NCBI RefSeq assembly: GCF_024436375.1
Contig: NZ_JAFMZM010000002.1
Coordinates: forward strand, 62,001-126,000
Reading direction: 5' to 3'
Length of the DNA stretch: 64,000 nucleotides
Source of the DNA: Nocardioides astragali
GTDB lineage: Bacteria > Actinomycetota > Actinomycetes > Propionibacteriales > Nocardioidaceae
In this document: one piece after another, positions 16,293 to 25,297 of the stretch
Position numbering within the stretch: the stretch's first letter is position 1
Layout of the letters: the number at the start of each line of letters is the position of its first letter
The notes under the pieces: generated by a model
The model's database searches: none
What the model was told of the DNA's origin: nothing
What the model saw: the letters and a program-made list of their open reading frames with translations, nothing else
Position numbers and translations under genes: made by a program

Positions 16293-17303
16293 TCAGCCCG
16301 ACGCCGGCCGGCCCGTCAGCACCCGGACCGCGAAGTCGGTCGTGAAGTCGTTGTCGAGGAACCCGACCACCCGGGTCACCCGGTCGAGGTCGAGCGGCAG
16401 CAGGCCACGGGACCCCGGCACGTCGGGGGTCAGCCCGAGGTCGAGGTCGTCCTGGCCAGCCATCAGCTGCACGTTGAAGTCGTAGCGCTCGCGGGCGCCG
16501 GGCGCCGAGAGGCGTCGTACGACGGTCTCGCCGAGGCGCCTGGCCCCGTTCTCCGCCGCCCAGTCGTCGAGCGCCGTCGCCAGGGAGCGCCCGCCCAGGT
16601 GGTCGACGTCGGCCCAGGCCGCCTCCATCGAGCCCGCGACCTCGAGCAGGATCGCGGCCGTCTTCTCGCCGATGCCCTGGACGCCCGGGAGGTTGTCGCT
16701 CGCGTCGCCCCGCAGCGCGGCGAACGCGAGGTAGTTGGCGGGGCGGACGCCGTACATGTTGAAGAGCCGCGCCGGGTTGAGCATCGGGGAGCCGTGGATA
16801 CCGCCGTCGATGAGCCGCAGGACCTGGGTGTGCGGGCTGATGTGCGCGAACGCGTCGCGGTCGGAGGTGATGATCACGCAGTCCCACCCCTGGCGCTCGG
16901 CCCAGGTCGCGCCGGAGGCGTTGACGTCGTCGGCCTCCAGTCCGGGCGGCGTCAAGGTCGCCAGCCCGAGAGCGTCGAGGAGCGCTCCGGCGCGGTCGAG
17001 CTGGTCGATGAGCTCGGGGTCCTTCTCGGCCCGCCCGGCCTTGTAGTCGGGGTAGGCGTCGCGGCGCACCGATGCGGTCCGGTCGTCGAGGCCGAAGAGC
17101 ACCGCGTCCGGGGCGAAGGAGTCGATCGACTCGAGGATCTGCCGCAGCATTCCGTGCAGCGCCCAGATCGGTCGTCCCGCGCGGTCGCTGAGACCGGTGT
17201 GGGCCCGCGCGTGGTGGTTGCGGTGCAGCAGCGACGGGGCGTCGACGACGAGCAGGAGCCTGCGGGAGTCGGTGGGGGTGACGGTCATGGCGATCCGGGA
17301 CAT
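16293..17303 (-). CDS. 5'-3' exonuclease (flap endonuclease-like)
   Basis: This is a 336-residue protein with the 5'-nuclease domain also found at the N-terminus of DNA polymerase I, but with no polymerase domain. Visible are LLLVVDAPSLLHRN, PDAVLFGLDDRTASVRRDAYPDYKAGR, PPGLEADDVNASGA and the metal-ligand Asp cluster in IITSDRDAFAHI, followed by the helix-hairpin-helix region RGDASDNLPGVQGIGEKTA. It probably removes RNA primers or 5' flaps. Several ATG starts exist; 17303 is chosen, with 17288 nearly as good. A hairpin upstream isolates it from the two-component genes. Confidence 0.87.
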   Translation of the reverse strand: MSRIAMTVTPTDSRRLLLVVDAPSLLHRNHHARAHTGLSDRAGRPIWALHGMLRQILESIDSFAPDAVLFGLDDRTASVRRDAYPDYKAGRAEKDPELIDQLDRAGALLDALGLATLTPPGLEADDVNASGATWAERQGWDCVIITSDRDAFAHISPHTQVLRLIDGGIHGSPMLNPARLFNMYGVRPANYLAFAALRGDASDNLPGVQGIGEKTAAILLEVAGSMEAAWADVDHLGGRSLATALDDWAAENGARRLGETVVRRLSAPGARERYDFNVQLMAGQDDLDLGLTPDVPGSRGLLPLDLDRVTRVVGFLDNDFTTDFAVRVLTGRPASG

Positions 17304-17316
17304 CGTGCCACGACGA

Positions 17317-17341
17317 AGGGGCACCCCCACGGAGTGCCCCT
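17317..17341 (-). terminator. Terminator hairpin after the two-component operon
   Basis: AGGGGCAC (17317-17324) pairs with GTGCCCCT (17334-17341) around a 9-base loop. On the minus strand it lies about 110 bp beyond the histidine kinase stop and just before the exonuclease start; the following bases include TTCGT. Confidence 0.55.
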
Positions 17342-17450
17342 CCTCGGCTCAGCCGTTCAGCTGAGACATGTGTTCAACGATCGGTCCGGTAAGGGGTTCC
17401 GGTCCCGGTCTCGGACTCGTCCAACCCCTGAGGGGGACCCCAGGTCCGGT

Positions 17451-18533
17451 TCAGGCAGGAGCGAGCGGCAGCCGGACCGTGACGCAGAGGCCACCGGCCG
17501 GTCCTGGGGCGAGCGTGAGCGCGCCGTCGTGCGCCTCGGTGATGCTCGCGACGATCGCCAGACCCAGACCGGCCCCCACGTGGTCGGCGTGGATGCGCTC
17601 CGAGCCCCGGCGGAACCGCTCGGCGAGCGTGGGCACCCGCCGCGGGTCGAGCACGTCGCCGGTGTTCTCGACGGTCAGCTCCACCGTCTCGGGGCGCACG
17701 CTCGTGGTGACCCGCACCGTGCCGCCCTCGGCGAGGTTGTGGACGATCGCGTTGTGCACGAGGTTCGTCGTCAGCTGCAGGAGCAGCGACGGTGAGCCGA
17801 TGGCGGGGGCGACGTCACCCGAGGTCTCGAGCACGATGCCACGCTGCTCGGCGAGCGGCAGCAGGGTCTCGGTCGCCTCCTCCGCCAGCAGGGACAGGTC
17901 GACCCGCTCCCGGGTGAAGGACCGCTGGTCGGCGCGGCTGAGCACGAGCAGCGCCTCGGTCAGGTCGATCGCCCGGCCGTTGACGACGTACAGGCGGTCG
18001 AGGAGCGTCCTGGTGTCGCCGCCAGGATCCCTCCGGGCGAGGTCGAGGAGGGTCTGCATGACCGCCAGCGGCGTACGCAGCTCGTGGGAGGCGTTGGCCG
18101 CGAACCGCTGCTGCTCCGCGACGTGCGCCTCCAGGCGGGCGAGCATGGCGTCGAAGCTGTCGGCAAGCTCGCGGAACTCGTCCTGCCGACCCTCCAGGTC
18201 GATGCGGTGCGACAGCGACCCGGACGCCGCCCGCCGTGTCGCGCTGGTGATGCGGGTCAGGGGAGCCAGCATCCGGCCGGCGAGGAACCAGCCTCCGACG
18301 AGCCCGAAGACCAGCAGGAACGCCATCGCCTGGGCGGCCCTCGGCACGAAGGCGTCCATGAGGTCGGAGCGCGTGGGGCTGAACGGGCCGGGGCCGAGGT
18401 ACGTCGAGTCGGGCACGTAGCGCAGGAGGAACACCCACACGGTGGCGAGCAGCAGGGTGCCGGCGACCATGAGGAACCCGGCGTAGCTCAGGGTGAGCCT
18501 GAGCCGGACGCTCAGTCCGGGCGCCCTACCCAT
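17451..18533 (-). CDS. Sensor histidine kinase
   Basis: This is a 360-residue kinase with two membrane helices (about 15-38 and 70-88) flanking a short extracytoplasmic loop of about 32 residues, a HAMP domain (LAPLTRITSATRRAASGSLSHR), an H-box ASHELRTPLAVMQ (His150), an N-box (TTNLVHNAIVHN) and G-boxes ending GAGLGLAIV. The short sensor loop suggests intramembrane or partner-mediated sensing. The ATG at 18533 overlaps the stop of the response regulator gene (ATGGGTAG), so the two are coupled. The neighbouring divergent VanY-like carboxypeptidase is the probable target. Confidence 0.9.
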   Translation of the reverse strand: MGRAPGLSVRLRLTLSYAGFLMVAGTLLLATVWVFLLRYVPDSTYLGPGPFSPTRSDLMDAFVPRAAQAMAFLLVFGLVGGWFLAGRMLAPLTRITSATRRAASGSLSHRIDLEGRQDEFRELADSFDAMLARLEAHVAEQQRFAANASHELRTPLAVMQTLLDLARRDPGGDTRTLLDRLYVVNGRAIDLTEALLVLSRADQRSFTRERVDLSLLAEEATETLLPLAEQRGIVLETSGDVAPAIGSPSLLLQLTTNLVHNAIVHNLAEGGTVRVTTSVRPETVELTVENTGDVLDPRRVPTLAERFRRGSERIHADHVGAGLGLAIVASITEAHDGALTLAPGPAGGLCVTVRLPLAPA

Positions 18534-19218
18534 GCCCCGACTCGTGCCCCGACTCGTGCCCCGGCTCGATGCGGTAGCCGACACCGGGCACCGTGGCGAT
18601 CAGCCAGGGCTCGCCGAGGCGCTTGCGCAGGGCCGAGACCGTGATGCGTACGGCGTTGGTGAACGGGTCGGCGTTCTCGTCCCATGCCCGCTCCAGCAGG
18701 TCCTCGGCGCTGACGACGCCGCCCCTCGCGCTCATGAGGACCTCGAGCACGGCGAACTGCTTGCGGGTGAGGGCGACGTAGCGACCGTCGCGGTGGACCT
18801 CGCGCCGGAACGGGTCCAGTCGCAACCCGGCCATCTCGTGGACGGGCGGCCGGTGGTGGGCGCGACGGCGATCGAGTGCCCGCAACCGGAGCACGAGCTC
18901 CTGGAGCTCGAACGGCTTGGTGAGGTAGTCGTCGGCGCCGAGCTCGAATCCCGAGGCCTTGTCGTCGATCCTGTCGGCCGCGGTGAGCATCAGGATCGGC
19001 ATGCCGGAGCCGGCGGCGACGATGCGGCGCGCGACCTCGTCGCCGGAAGGACCGGGGATGTCGCGGTCCAGGACGGCGATGTCGTAGGCGTTGACCGACA
19101 GCAGCTCGAGTGCGGTGTCGCCGTCACCGGCGATGTCCGCCGCGATGGCCTCCAGGCGCAGGCCGTCGCGGACGGCCTCGGCCAGGTAGGGCTCGTCCTC
19201 GACGACCAGCACGCGCAT
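18526..19218 (-). CDS. OmpR-family response regulator
   Basis: This is a 230-residue regulator with a receiver domain (acidic VVEDEP, phospho-acceptor Asp51 in VLDRD, Lys in DDYLTKPFELQEL) and an OmpR/PhoB winged helix ending VPGVGYRIEPG. The last residues, GHESGHESGHG, come from a 12-bp tandem repeat in the DNA that overlaps the kinase start, and are unusual for the family. The ATG sits six bases after the -10-like TAGCAT, so the mRNA is likely leaderless. Divergent from the VanY-like gene by 87 bp. Confidence 0.92.
   Translation of the reverse strand: MRVLVVEDEPYLAEAVRDGLRLEAIAADIAGDGDTALELLSVNAYDIAVLDRDIPGPSGDEVARRIVAAGSGMPILMLTAADRIDDKASGFELGADDYLTKPFELQELVLRLRALDRRRAHHRPPVHEMAGLRLDPFRREVHRDGRYVALTRKQFAVLEVLMSARGGVVSAEDLLERAWDENADPFTNAVRITVSALRKRLGEPWLIATVPGVGYRIEPGHESGHESGHG
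18535..18568 (-). repeat. 12-bp tandem repeat at the regulator/kinase junction
   Basis: CCCCGACTCGTG occurs at 18535-18546 and 18547-18558, followed by a degenerate third unit. In the regulator frame it encodes the repeated SGHE tail, and it lies directly before the kinase ATG. Confidence 0.7.
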
Positions 19219-19224
19219 GTCTGG

Positions 19225-19230
19225 ATGCTA
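19225..19230 (-). promoter_or_regulatory. -10 element TAGCAT for leaderless response regulator gene
   Basis: On the minus strand TAGCAT lies six bases before the ATG at 19218 with no Shine-Dalgarno sequence. Confidence 0.5.
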
Positions 19231-19305
19231 GTGAGCCGGGACGTATCGCCGGCATATCGAAAACCGCATACGCGCCAACAACGCGGCTCTCCCTTCACTG
19301 GATCC

Positions 19306-19890
19306 ATGTCCCGGCTCCAGTCATCTCCCGCCGTCCTGCTGCTCTGTGTCGCCGTGCTGATCGGGGTCGTGGGGTGCGAGGCCCGTGCGGGGTCGTCGAG
19401 CTCGGCAGACCCGAGCACCGTGGGGGTGTGGGACAGGCAGAGTCCCCAGCACCTGCCCCCGAAGGGGGCCGCCGCATCCTTCGACGTCCGCTCGCGCGAG
19501 GTCAGCCGGCTCGATCCGGCGCTGCTCAGCGCGCTCGACGAGGCTGCGGAGGACGCGGCGGGTGACGGGGTCGTGCTCCACCTCACCAGTGGATGGCGCT
19601 CCGAGGCACACCAGGAGCGACTGTTCGCGCAGGCCGTCGCCGACCGCGGCTCGGAGGCCGAGGCTGCGCAGTGGGTGGCCCGCCCGGGGACGTCGGTGCA
19701 CGAGACCGGTGGTGCGGTCGACATCGGGCCCGAGGCTGCGTGGGCGTGGCTGGGCGAGCACGGCGCGACGTACGGGCTCTGCCAGGTCTACGACAACGAG
19801 CCCTGGCACTACGAGCTGCGCCCCGACGCAGTCGCGGACGGGTGCCCGGGGACGTACGCCGACCCGAGCGAGGACCCGAGGCTGCAGTAG
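19306..19890 (+). CDS. VanY-like D-Ala-D-Ala carboxypeptidase (M15B), lipoprotein
   Basis: This is a 194-residue protein with a lipoprotein signal (LLLCVAVLIGVVGC, lipid Cys24) and an M15 peptidase domain: SGWRSEAHQERLF, SVHETGGAVDIG (zinc His and Asp) and EPWHYEL (catalytic Glu and zinc His). Such enzymes trim the terminal D-Ala from peptidoglycan stem pentapeptides. It is divergent from a two-component pair, as in VanR/VanS-controlled vanY loci, but no vanHAX genes are present, so a general cell-wall role is more likely than glycopeptide resistance. Start ATG 19306; the longer frame beginning inside the regulator is not plausible. Confidence 0.85.
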   Translation: MSRLQSSPAVLLLCVAVLIGVVGCEARAGSSSSADPSTVGVWDRQSPQHLPPKGAAASFDVRSREVSRLDPALLSALDEAAEDAAGDGVVLHLTSGWRSEAHQERLFAQAVADRGSEAEAAQWVARPGTSVHETGGAVDIGPEAAWAWLGEHGATYGLCQVYDNEPWHYELRPDAVADGCPGTYADPSEDPRLQ

Positions 19891-19891
19891 G

Positions 19892-20491
19892 TCAGCCGCG
19901 CGCGGCCGGGGGCAGGGCGTCCGGCGGGGCGGCCGGTGCGGAGACCGGGTCCTCGGGCAGCAGGGCGATCTGGTCACGGCACCACGGCGAGACGTCGCGG
20001 GTCCCGTCGAGGATGCCGGCACGGAACGAGGTCCACGGCTCCCAGGCCACCTCGGCCACCTCGTCGGGGTCGGGGCGCAGTGGTCCGGTGACCGTGGCGA
20101 CGAACACCGGGCACATCTCGTTCTCCACCACGCCGTCCATCTCGGCGCGGTAGCGGAACTCCGGCAGGAGCAGCCGCAGGTCGGCGACCTCGACGCCCAG
20201 CTCCTGTCCGACGCGCCGGCGTACGGCCTCCTCCAGGCCCTCGCCCGGACCCGGGTGGCCGCAGCACGCGTTGGTCCACACTCCCGGCCAGGTGTGCTTG
20301 TGCAGCGCGCGCCGGGTCACGAGGACGTTGCCGTCCGGGTCGAAGACGTAGCAGGAGAAGGCCAGGTGGAGCGGCGTGTCGGCGTGGTGCACCGAGCGCT
20401 TGTCGGTGGTGCCGATGGCGTGGCCGCCCTCGTCGAGCAGGACGACGGACTCGGTGTGGGCCGTGCCGGAGAGCGGGACGGGTGACGTCAT
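19892..20491 (-). CDS. idi: Isopentenyl-diphosphate delta-isomerase, type I
   Basis: This is a 199-residue Nudix-fold enzyme interconverting IPP and DMAPP. Visible are TPLHLAFSCYVFD, TNACCGHP with the catalytic Cys (76/77), the degenerate Nudix helix GEGLEEAVRRRVGQELG and ENEMCPVF with the catalytic Glu. It is the last gene of the six-gene prenyl/polyketide operon; its ATG overlaps the stop of the preceding flavoprotein (ATGA). Its place here argues that extra DMAPP is needed for the pathway's prenyl donor. The C-terminus has a Pro/Ala-rich extension of about 20 residues. Confidence 0.93.
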   Translation of the reverse strand: MTSPVPLSGTAHTESVVLLDEGGHAIGTTDKRSVHHADTPLHLAFSCYVFDPDGNVLVTRRALHKHTWPGVWTNACCGHPGPGEGLEEAVRRRVGQELGVEVADLRLLLPEFRYRAEMDGVVENEMCPVFVATVTGPLRPDPDEVAEVAWEPWTSFRAGILDGTRDVSPWCRDQIALLPEDPVSAPAAPPDALPPAARG

Positions 20492-21525
20492 GCGGGAACC
20501 TCGATCGGTCGGGCGAGCTGGTCGACGGCGGCGCTGAAGAGCCATGGTGCACGCCGCGCGGCGGGCACCAGCAGGCGGCGTACGGGGGCGTGGTGCGTGG
20601 CACGCAGCAGCGCGCGGGTGAGGAGCTCGTGGCGGAACGCGAGCCGGCGTGCCTGGCGGTCGTAGGCCTCCGGCCGGTCCGCGGCGATGCAGGACACGGC
20701 GGCGCGGGCCTGCGCAAGCCCGAGAGCGATCCCCTCGCCGGTGAGGGCGTCGACGTAGCCCCCCGCGTCGCCGGCGAGGAGCACCCGGCCCGCGGCCCGG
20801 GAGCGCGCCTGCTGGCGCAGGGGGCCGGCGCCCATCACCCGGGTCATGGGGCCGGTGAGCCGTTCGCGCAGCAGCGGGAAGTCCCCGATCACGTCCTCGA
20901 AGCGCGCGCCCTTGTCCACGAGCAGGGCCACGCCGACGAGGTGGTCGGCGACAGGCGTGACGTAGGCCTCCGCCCGGGGGGACCAGTGCACCTCGACGTG
21001 CGACGTCCACGGCTCCTGCTGGACGTGGCAGCGCAGCCCGAACCGCTGGCGTGCGGGTGCCGGGGCGTCCAGGCCGAGCAGGCGACGTACGGTCGAGTGC
21101 AGGCCGTCCGCCGCGACGAGGTAGCGCGCCGGCTCCCCGTCGACCACGACGTGGTCGCCGCCGTCCCTGACGTGCTCGACCGGGCGGTGCTCGACCGGGA
21201 CGTCCGCGGCCCGGAGCCGCTCGTCCAGCGCGGCGTGGAGCACGGTGCGTCGCACCCCTCGCCCCGGACCGTGGCGGAAGGTGGCGGTGGCGCCGTCGGG
21301 CGAGGCGCCGTCGAGGTAGCGGATGCCGGACAGCGGACGACCGGCCGGGTGGACCCCCAGCGCGGCCAGCTCGGTCACCGCACCCGGCATCAGCCCCTCG
21401 CCGCACGCCTTGTCGATCGGCCCGGTGCGCGGCTCGCGCACCACGACGTCCAGCCCGAGCCGCCGGGCGTGCAGGGCTGCCGCGATCCCGACCGGCCCAC
21501 CGCCGGCGACCACGAGGTCACGCAC
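20488..21525 (-). CDS. FAD-dependent oxidoreductase, monooxygenase/geranylgeranyl-reductase-like
   Basis: This is a 345-residue flavoprotein with the Rossmann motif VVAGGGPVGIAAALHARRLG, the family motif ACGEGLMPG, a YLVAADGLHSTVRRLLG (DG motif) and LLAGDAGGYVDALTGEGIALGL (GD motif). These match aromatic hydroxylases and geranylgeranyl reductases. In comparable type III PKS operons (srsABC in Streptomyces, the mycobacterial polyketide-quinone operon) a flavoprotein hydroxylates the resorcinol ring to a quinone precursor; this gene or the related one at 23139 could do so, by inference. It overlaps the methyltransferase gene by 8 bp and idi by 4 bp. Confidence 0.85.
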   Translation of the reverse strand: MRDLVVAGGGPVGIAAALHARRLGLDVVVREPRTGPIDKACGEGLMPGAVTELAALGVHPAGRPLSGIRYLDGASPDGATATFRHGPGRGVRRTVLHAALDERLRAADVPVEHRPVEHVRDGGDHVVVDGEPARYLVAADGLHSTVRRLLGLDAPAPARQRFGLRCHVQQEPWTSHVEVHWSPRAEAYVTPVADHLVGVALLVDKGARFEDVIGDFPLLRERLTGPMTRVMGAGPLRQQARSRAAGRVLLAGDAGGYVDALTGEGIALGLAQARAAVSCIAADRPEAYDRQARRLAFRHELLTRALLRATHHAPVRRLLVPAARRAPWLFSAAVDQLARPIEVPA

Positions 21526-22090
21526 GCGCAGACTCCGCGTCGGGGTCCGTCCCGGGATGGGAGGGAAGGTCGGACGGCAGGGTGGCGAGGGCGGCCTCCT
21601 CGGCGCGGATGCGGACGGCGAGCAGCCCGGCGTTGAGCACGGTGAAGACCACGGCCGTGATCCAGGCGGCGTGGACGAGCGGCAGGGCGACGCCCTCGAT
21701 GACGACCGCGACGTAGTTGGGGTGGCCCAGCAGTCGGTAGGGGCCGGATCGCACCGGGGGCAGGCCGGGGACCACGATCACGCGCGTGTTCCAGCGGCGT
21801 CCCAGGCTCGCGATGCACCACCACCTCAGCGCCTGCGACGCGAGGACGAGGCCGAGCATCGACCACGCCAGGAGCGACGGCACGTCGGGATGCCGGACCC
21901 AGGCCTCCAGGAGGGCGCCCACGAGCAGCCCGGTGTGCAGGACGACCATGAAGGGGAAGTGCCCCTGCCCGGTCTCGACGCCGCCGCGCTCCTTGCTCCA
22001 GGCTGCGTTGCGCACCGACACGACCAGCTCCGCGATGCGCTCGAGCCCGACGAGGCCGACCAGGACCGTGAAGGCGACGAGGGTGGTCAC
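21518..22090 (-). CDS. Isoprenylcysteine carboxyl methyltransferase (ICMT)-family membrane methyltransferase
   Basis: This is a 190-residue protein with about five membrane helices and the ICMT-family C-terminal motif [22 protein letters not shown] (SAM-binding His-Pro-Asn-Tyr). In bacteria, enzymes of this family next to type III PKS genes (such as BpsB/YpbQ in Bacillus) O-methylate alkylresorcinols or alkylpyrones, so it probably methylates the polyketide here. The GTG start overlaps the polyketide synthase stop (GTGA) and the 3' end overlaps the next flavoprotein, indicating tight coupling. Confidence 0.85.
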   Translation of the reverse strand: MTTLVAFTVLVGLVGLERIAELVVSVRNAAWSKERGGVETGQGHFPFMVVLHTGLLVGALLEAWVRHPDVPSLLAWSMLGLVLASQALRWWCIASLGRRWNTRVIVVPGLPPVRSGPYRLLGHPNYVAVVIEGVALPLVHAAWITAVVFTVLNAGLLAVRIRAEEAALATLPSDLPSHPGTDPDAESARA

Positions 22091-23142
22091 GACTCCGCCC
22101 TCATCAGGACCAGCTCGGAGCAGAACCCGGGACCCATGGCGAGCAGGACCCCGTGGCTGCCGGGGGCGGGCGGGCGCTCCCGCAAGGTGTCCTCGAGCAC
22201 GTGCAGGACCGAGACCGAGGACAGGTTGCCGACCTTGGCCAGGGAGTCCCACGTCAGCTGCACGGCATCCCGCGGCACCTCCAGGGCAGCCTCGAGGGCC
22301 TCGATCACCTTGGGGCCGCCGGGGTGACAGACCCACCAGCCGATGTCGGCCCGGGTCAGGCCGTGGTCGGCGAGGAAGAGATCGACGTCGGCGCGCAGGT
22401 AGCGCTCGACCAGGTGGGGCACCTCGGCGTCGAGCACGATGCGCAGGCCGCTCGCGGTGACGTCGAAACCCATGGTGCGCTCGCTGTCGGGGTAGAGGCG
22501 GCTGCGCGAGTCCAGCACCTCGACCGGCCCGGGCCGCCCCGCGTCGCCGACCGCGACGACGGCGGAGGCGCCGTCCCCGAACAGGCCGCTCGCCACCAGG
22601 TTGGGCACGGACACGTCGTCGCGCTGCAGCGTCAGCGAGCACAGCTCGACCGCGACCAGGGCGGCGGTGTGGCCGGGGTGGCCGAGGAGGTAGTCGTGCA
22701 CCCGGGCGATCCCCGCGGCCCCTGCCACGCACCCCAGCCCGACGAGGGGCATCCGGCGTACGTCCTCGCGCAGGCCGACCTGCGCCGCGATGCGGGCGTC
22801 GAGCGACGGCACCGCCAGCCCGGTCACGGTCGCCGTCACCACGAGGTCGAGATCGGAGGGGGTCAGGTCGGCGGCCTTGAGGGCGTCGACCAGGGCGCGC
22901 GAGCCGAGCTCCACGGCGTGCTCGATGAAGAGGTCGTTGGAGTGGCCGAAGTCGCCCAGCCGGGCGTACTCGTCCAGCGGCAGCACGGTGTGCCGGCGCT
23001 CCACCCCCGCGTTGGCGTGGAAGCGTCGGAGCAGGGCGCGGTCGAGGCTGCCCTCGGCGATCACGTCCACGAACGCCTCGGTGATCTCGGACTGCGGGTG
23101 GGAGTGCGGGGGCAGCGCCCCGCGCGCGGAGAGGATCCTCAT
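22087..23142 (-). CDS. Type III polyketide synthase
   Basis: This is a 351-residue chalcone-synthase-fold enzyme. The catalytic triad is visible: Cys138 in [13 protein letters not shown], His273 in [14 protein letters not shown] and Asn306 in [11 protein letters not shown]. It condenses an acyl starter with malonyl-CoA to give resorcinols, pyrones or naphthols; starter choice is unknown. The ATG at 23142 exactly overlaps the stop of the upstream gene (ATGA); a GTG three codons earlier is possible. The surrounding UbiA, methyltransferase and flavoproteins point to a prenylated, methylated and oxidised aromatic product. Confidence 0.93.
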   Translation of the reverse strand: MRILSARGALPPHSHPQSEITEAFVDVIAEGSLDRALLRRFHANAGVERRHTVLPLDEYARLGDFGHSNDLFIEHAVELGSRALVDALKAADLTPSDLDLVVTATVTGLAVPSLDARIAAQVGLREDVRRMPLVGLGCVAGAAGIARVHDYLLGHPGHTAALVAVELCSLTLQRDDVSVPNLVASGLFGDGASAVVAVGDAGRPGPVEVLDSRSRLYPDSERTMGFDVTASGLRIVLDAEVPHLVERYLRADVDLFLADHGLTRADIGWWVCHPGGPKVIEALEAALEVPRDAVQLTWDSLAKVGNLSSVSVLHVLEDTLRERPPAPGSHGVLLAMGPGFCSELVLMRAES

Positions 23143-24353
23143 GTCAGCCACCTCGGGTTTCTCGGGGTCAGTGCAGAAGGTCGGTGAGGTCGGGTCAGGG
23201 CGCCGAGCAGGCCGCCTGCGAGCCGGGCGTCGATGCGTCCGTCTCCCAGGCCGATCTCGACGAGGGTGTCGAAGACGTGCCGGTCCCGGTCCGCGGCGCG
23301 GATGCCCGCGTCCACGATGCGGGGCGACTGCGCCAGCCGCGACGCCACCCAGGTGTGGCGCAGGTGCTGGCCGAGCAGCCTACGCACGGCCCGGCGGTGC
23401 TCGGCGCCGGCCTCGGACGACCGGCCCGAGACCACGCACCGGGCGGCGGTGCGTCCCGCCGCCAGGCCGGTGGCCACCGCGTAGTAGATGCCCTCGCCCG
23501 TCATCGGGTTGACCAGCCCCGCGGCGTCACCCGCCAGCAGCACGGCGCCGTCGGGCTGGGCCCATCGCCAGCTGCTGAGCGGCAGGTGGTGGCCGCGCCA
23601 GTCGCTCCCGCCCCGAGCCGCGCCGGGGATCAGCTGCTCGAGCTGGTCGAGCAGCAGCCTGCGGCTCGGAGCCGGAGTGCCGTCGCGCTCGCCTGGGAGC
23701 AGCTCCCCGTAGCCGACGTTGGCCAGGCCGTCGCCGCGGTCGAAGGCCCAGGCGTACGACGGCTGGCGGCGCTCGCCGTAGCGGATCACCTGGCGCCCCC
23801 GCAGCTCGGGGGTGGTCGGCGCGTAGCCGCGGATCGCGATCGCTCGGGGGTCGCGTCGCTTGCCGAGGAGTGCTGTGCGGACGAGCGAGTGCGCGCCGTC
23901 GGCCCCGACGACGACGCTGGCCGCCAGGACGCCGGACACGACCGGCGCGGAGGGGCCCGCGCTCAGGGACGAGACGCGGTGCCGGCGCAGGACCGCACCC
24001 GCGGCGACGGCGCGCTCGACGAGGCGGGCGTCGAACACCGTGCGCGGGACAACGTGGACCTCCCGGCGCATCGGACCGGACACCACGACGTCGCCGTGGG
24101 ACAGCGAGAGCTGTCGCAGCGGCGCCCAGTCGTCGACGACGTCGGCGGCCCCCACCTCGGCCAGCGCGTCGAGGACGTGGGGGGCGATGCCGTCGCCGCA
24201 CGACTTGTCGCGCGGGAAGTCGCTGCGGTCGAGCAGCAGCACCCGGAGTCCCGGCTCCTCCGCCAGCGCACCCAGGGCGGTCGAGGCGCCGGCCGGACCG
24301 GCGCCGACCACCACGAGGTCCCAGTGCTCGATGGGCGTACGCATCGAGGTCAC
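23139..24353 (-). CDS. Geranylgeranyl reductase family flavoprotein
   Basis: This is a 404-residue FAD enzyme with [19 protein letters not shown], the family signature [34 protein letters not shown] and [21 protein letters not shown]. Geranylgeranyl reductases saturate double bonds in isoprenoid chains (chlorophyll, archaeal lipids, mycobacterial menaquinone). Here it may reduce the prenyl tail attached by the UbiA enzyme. GTG 24353 overlaps the UbiA stop; ATG 24344 is an alternative start. The gene ends overlapping the polyketide synthase start. Confidence 0.87.
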   Translation of the reverse strand: MTSMRTPIEHWDLVVVGAGPAGASTALGALAEEPGLRVLLLDRSDFPRDKSCGDGIAPHVLDALAEVGAADVVDDWAPLRQLSLSHGDVVVSGPMRREVHVVPRTVFDARLVERAVAAGAVLRRHRVSSLSAGPSAPVVSGVLAASVVVGADGAHSLVRTALLGKRRDPRAIAIRGYAPTTPELRGRQVIRYGERRQPSYAWAFDRGDGLANVGYGELLPGERDGTPAPSRRLLLDQLEQLIPGAARGGSDWRGHHLPLSSWRWAQPDGAVLLAGDAAGLVNPMTGEGIYYAVATGLAAGRTAARCVVSGRSSEAGAEHRRAVRRLLGQHLRHTWVASRLAQSPRIVDAGIRAADRDRHVFDTLVEIGLGDGRIDARLAGGLLGALTRPHRPSALTPRNPRWLT

Positions 24354-25177
24354 CGGGCCGCCACCAGCAGGACGGCGTCGACGAGGGCGATGCCCACGGC
24401 TGCGGCGAACGGGCGCCGTCCGGCGCCGGTGACCACGACGACGGCCAGCGCGACCACCACGACCCCCGCGACGGCGGCCACGACCGCGCCGGGAGCAGCG
24501 CCGAGGAGGACCACGGCGGTGGCGGACACGAGGACGGCCGCGGCGACGGGCGCGATGCGACGGCGTCCGAGCGCGTGGGGGAGTCCGTGCACGCCGGTGG
24601 CGGCGTCGTCCTCGAGGTCGGGCAGCACGTTGAGGAGGTGGGCGCCGACCCCGAGCAGAGCGGCCCCGACCGGCCACCACCAGGGCGGTGCCTGGCCGTC
24701 GGCCAGTGTGACGAAGGCGGTCAGGCCACCGAACGCCGCGGCGTACGGCAGCCACGACCAGGGCGTCGACTTCAGCCCCAGGTTGTAGGCCCAGGCGGCG
24801 GCGACGCAGCCGAGGTGGACGACGCCCGCCACGGCGCCGCAGGCGAGCGACAGGACGAGGCAGGCCGCCACGGCGACCGCGCAGCAGGCGCGCACCACGG
24901 AGGCGGACACCTCGCCGCTGGCGAGAGGCTTGTCGGTGCGCCCGGCACGCCGGTCGCGATCGAGGTCCAGCAGGTCGTTGCTCCACCCCACCGAGAGCTG
25001 GCCGGCCAGGACCGCGGCCACGACGAGCGCTCCGCGTCCGGGGCCGAGGCCCTGGGCCGCCGCCAGCAGGCCGGACAGGACGGTGACGGCCAGCGCGGGG
25101 CCGATGTGTGCCGTGCCGACGAGCCCCCTCAGTGCCGGCCCCGCGACCGCGCGGCCGTGCGACAGGTCCGAGCTCAT
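24350..25177 (-). CDS. UbiA-family prenyltransferase
   Basis: This is a 275-residue integral membrane protein with about eight or nine helices and both Asp-rich motifs of the UbiA family: WSNDLLDLDRDRRAGRTDKP (NDxxDxxxD, residues 67-75) and LLNVLPDLEDD (around 185). UbiA enzymes attach prenyl chains from prenyl diphosphates to aromatic acceptors; a phenolic product of the adjacent type III PKS is the obvious acceptor, by inference. It is the first gene of the operon and has a strong GGAGG upstream of its ATG. Confidence 0.9.
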   Translation of the reverse strand: MSSDLSHGRAVAGPALRGLVGTAHIGPALAVTVLSGLLAAAQGLGPGRGALVVAAVLAGQLSVGWSNDLLDLDRDRRAGRTDKPLASGEVSASVVRACCAVAVAACLVLSLACGAVAGVVHLGCVAAAWAYNLGLKSTPWSWLPYAAAFGGLTAFVTLADGQAPPWWWPVGAALLGVGAHLLNVLPDLEDDAATGVHGLPHALGRRRIAPVAAAVLVSATAVVLLGAAPGAVVAAVAGVVVVALAVVVVTGAGRRPFAAAVGIALVDAVLLVAAR

Positions 25178-25297
25178 GTGACCTCCTCGCCGGGGCCGCG
25201 GGAGGGCCTCTTCTGCGCGACAGTACCCACTTCGCCAACGGGCCAGTCCGTCAGCGACGACATCCGGGAGTCGGCCACCAGGACGAGCCCTCCTTGG

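Noticed and set aside
17451..19890. Glycopeptide-resistance cluster
   Set aside because: There are no vanH, vanA-type ligase or vanX genes, so resistance is not supported.
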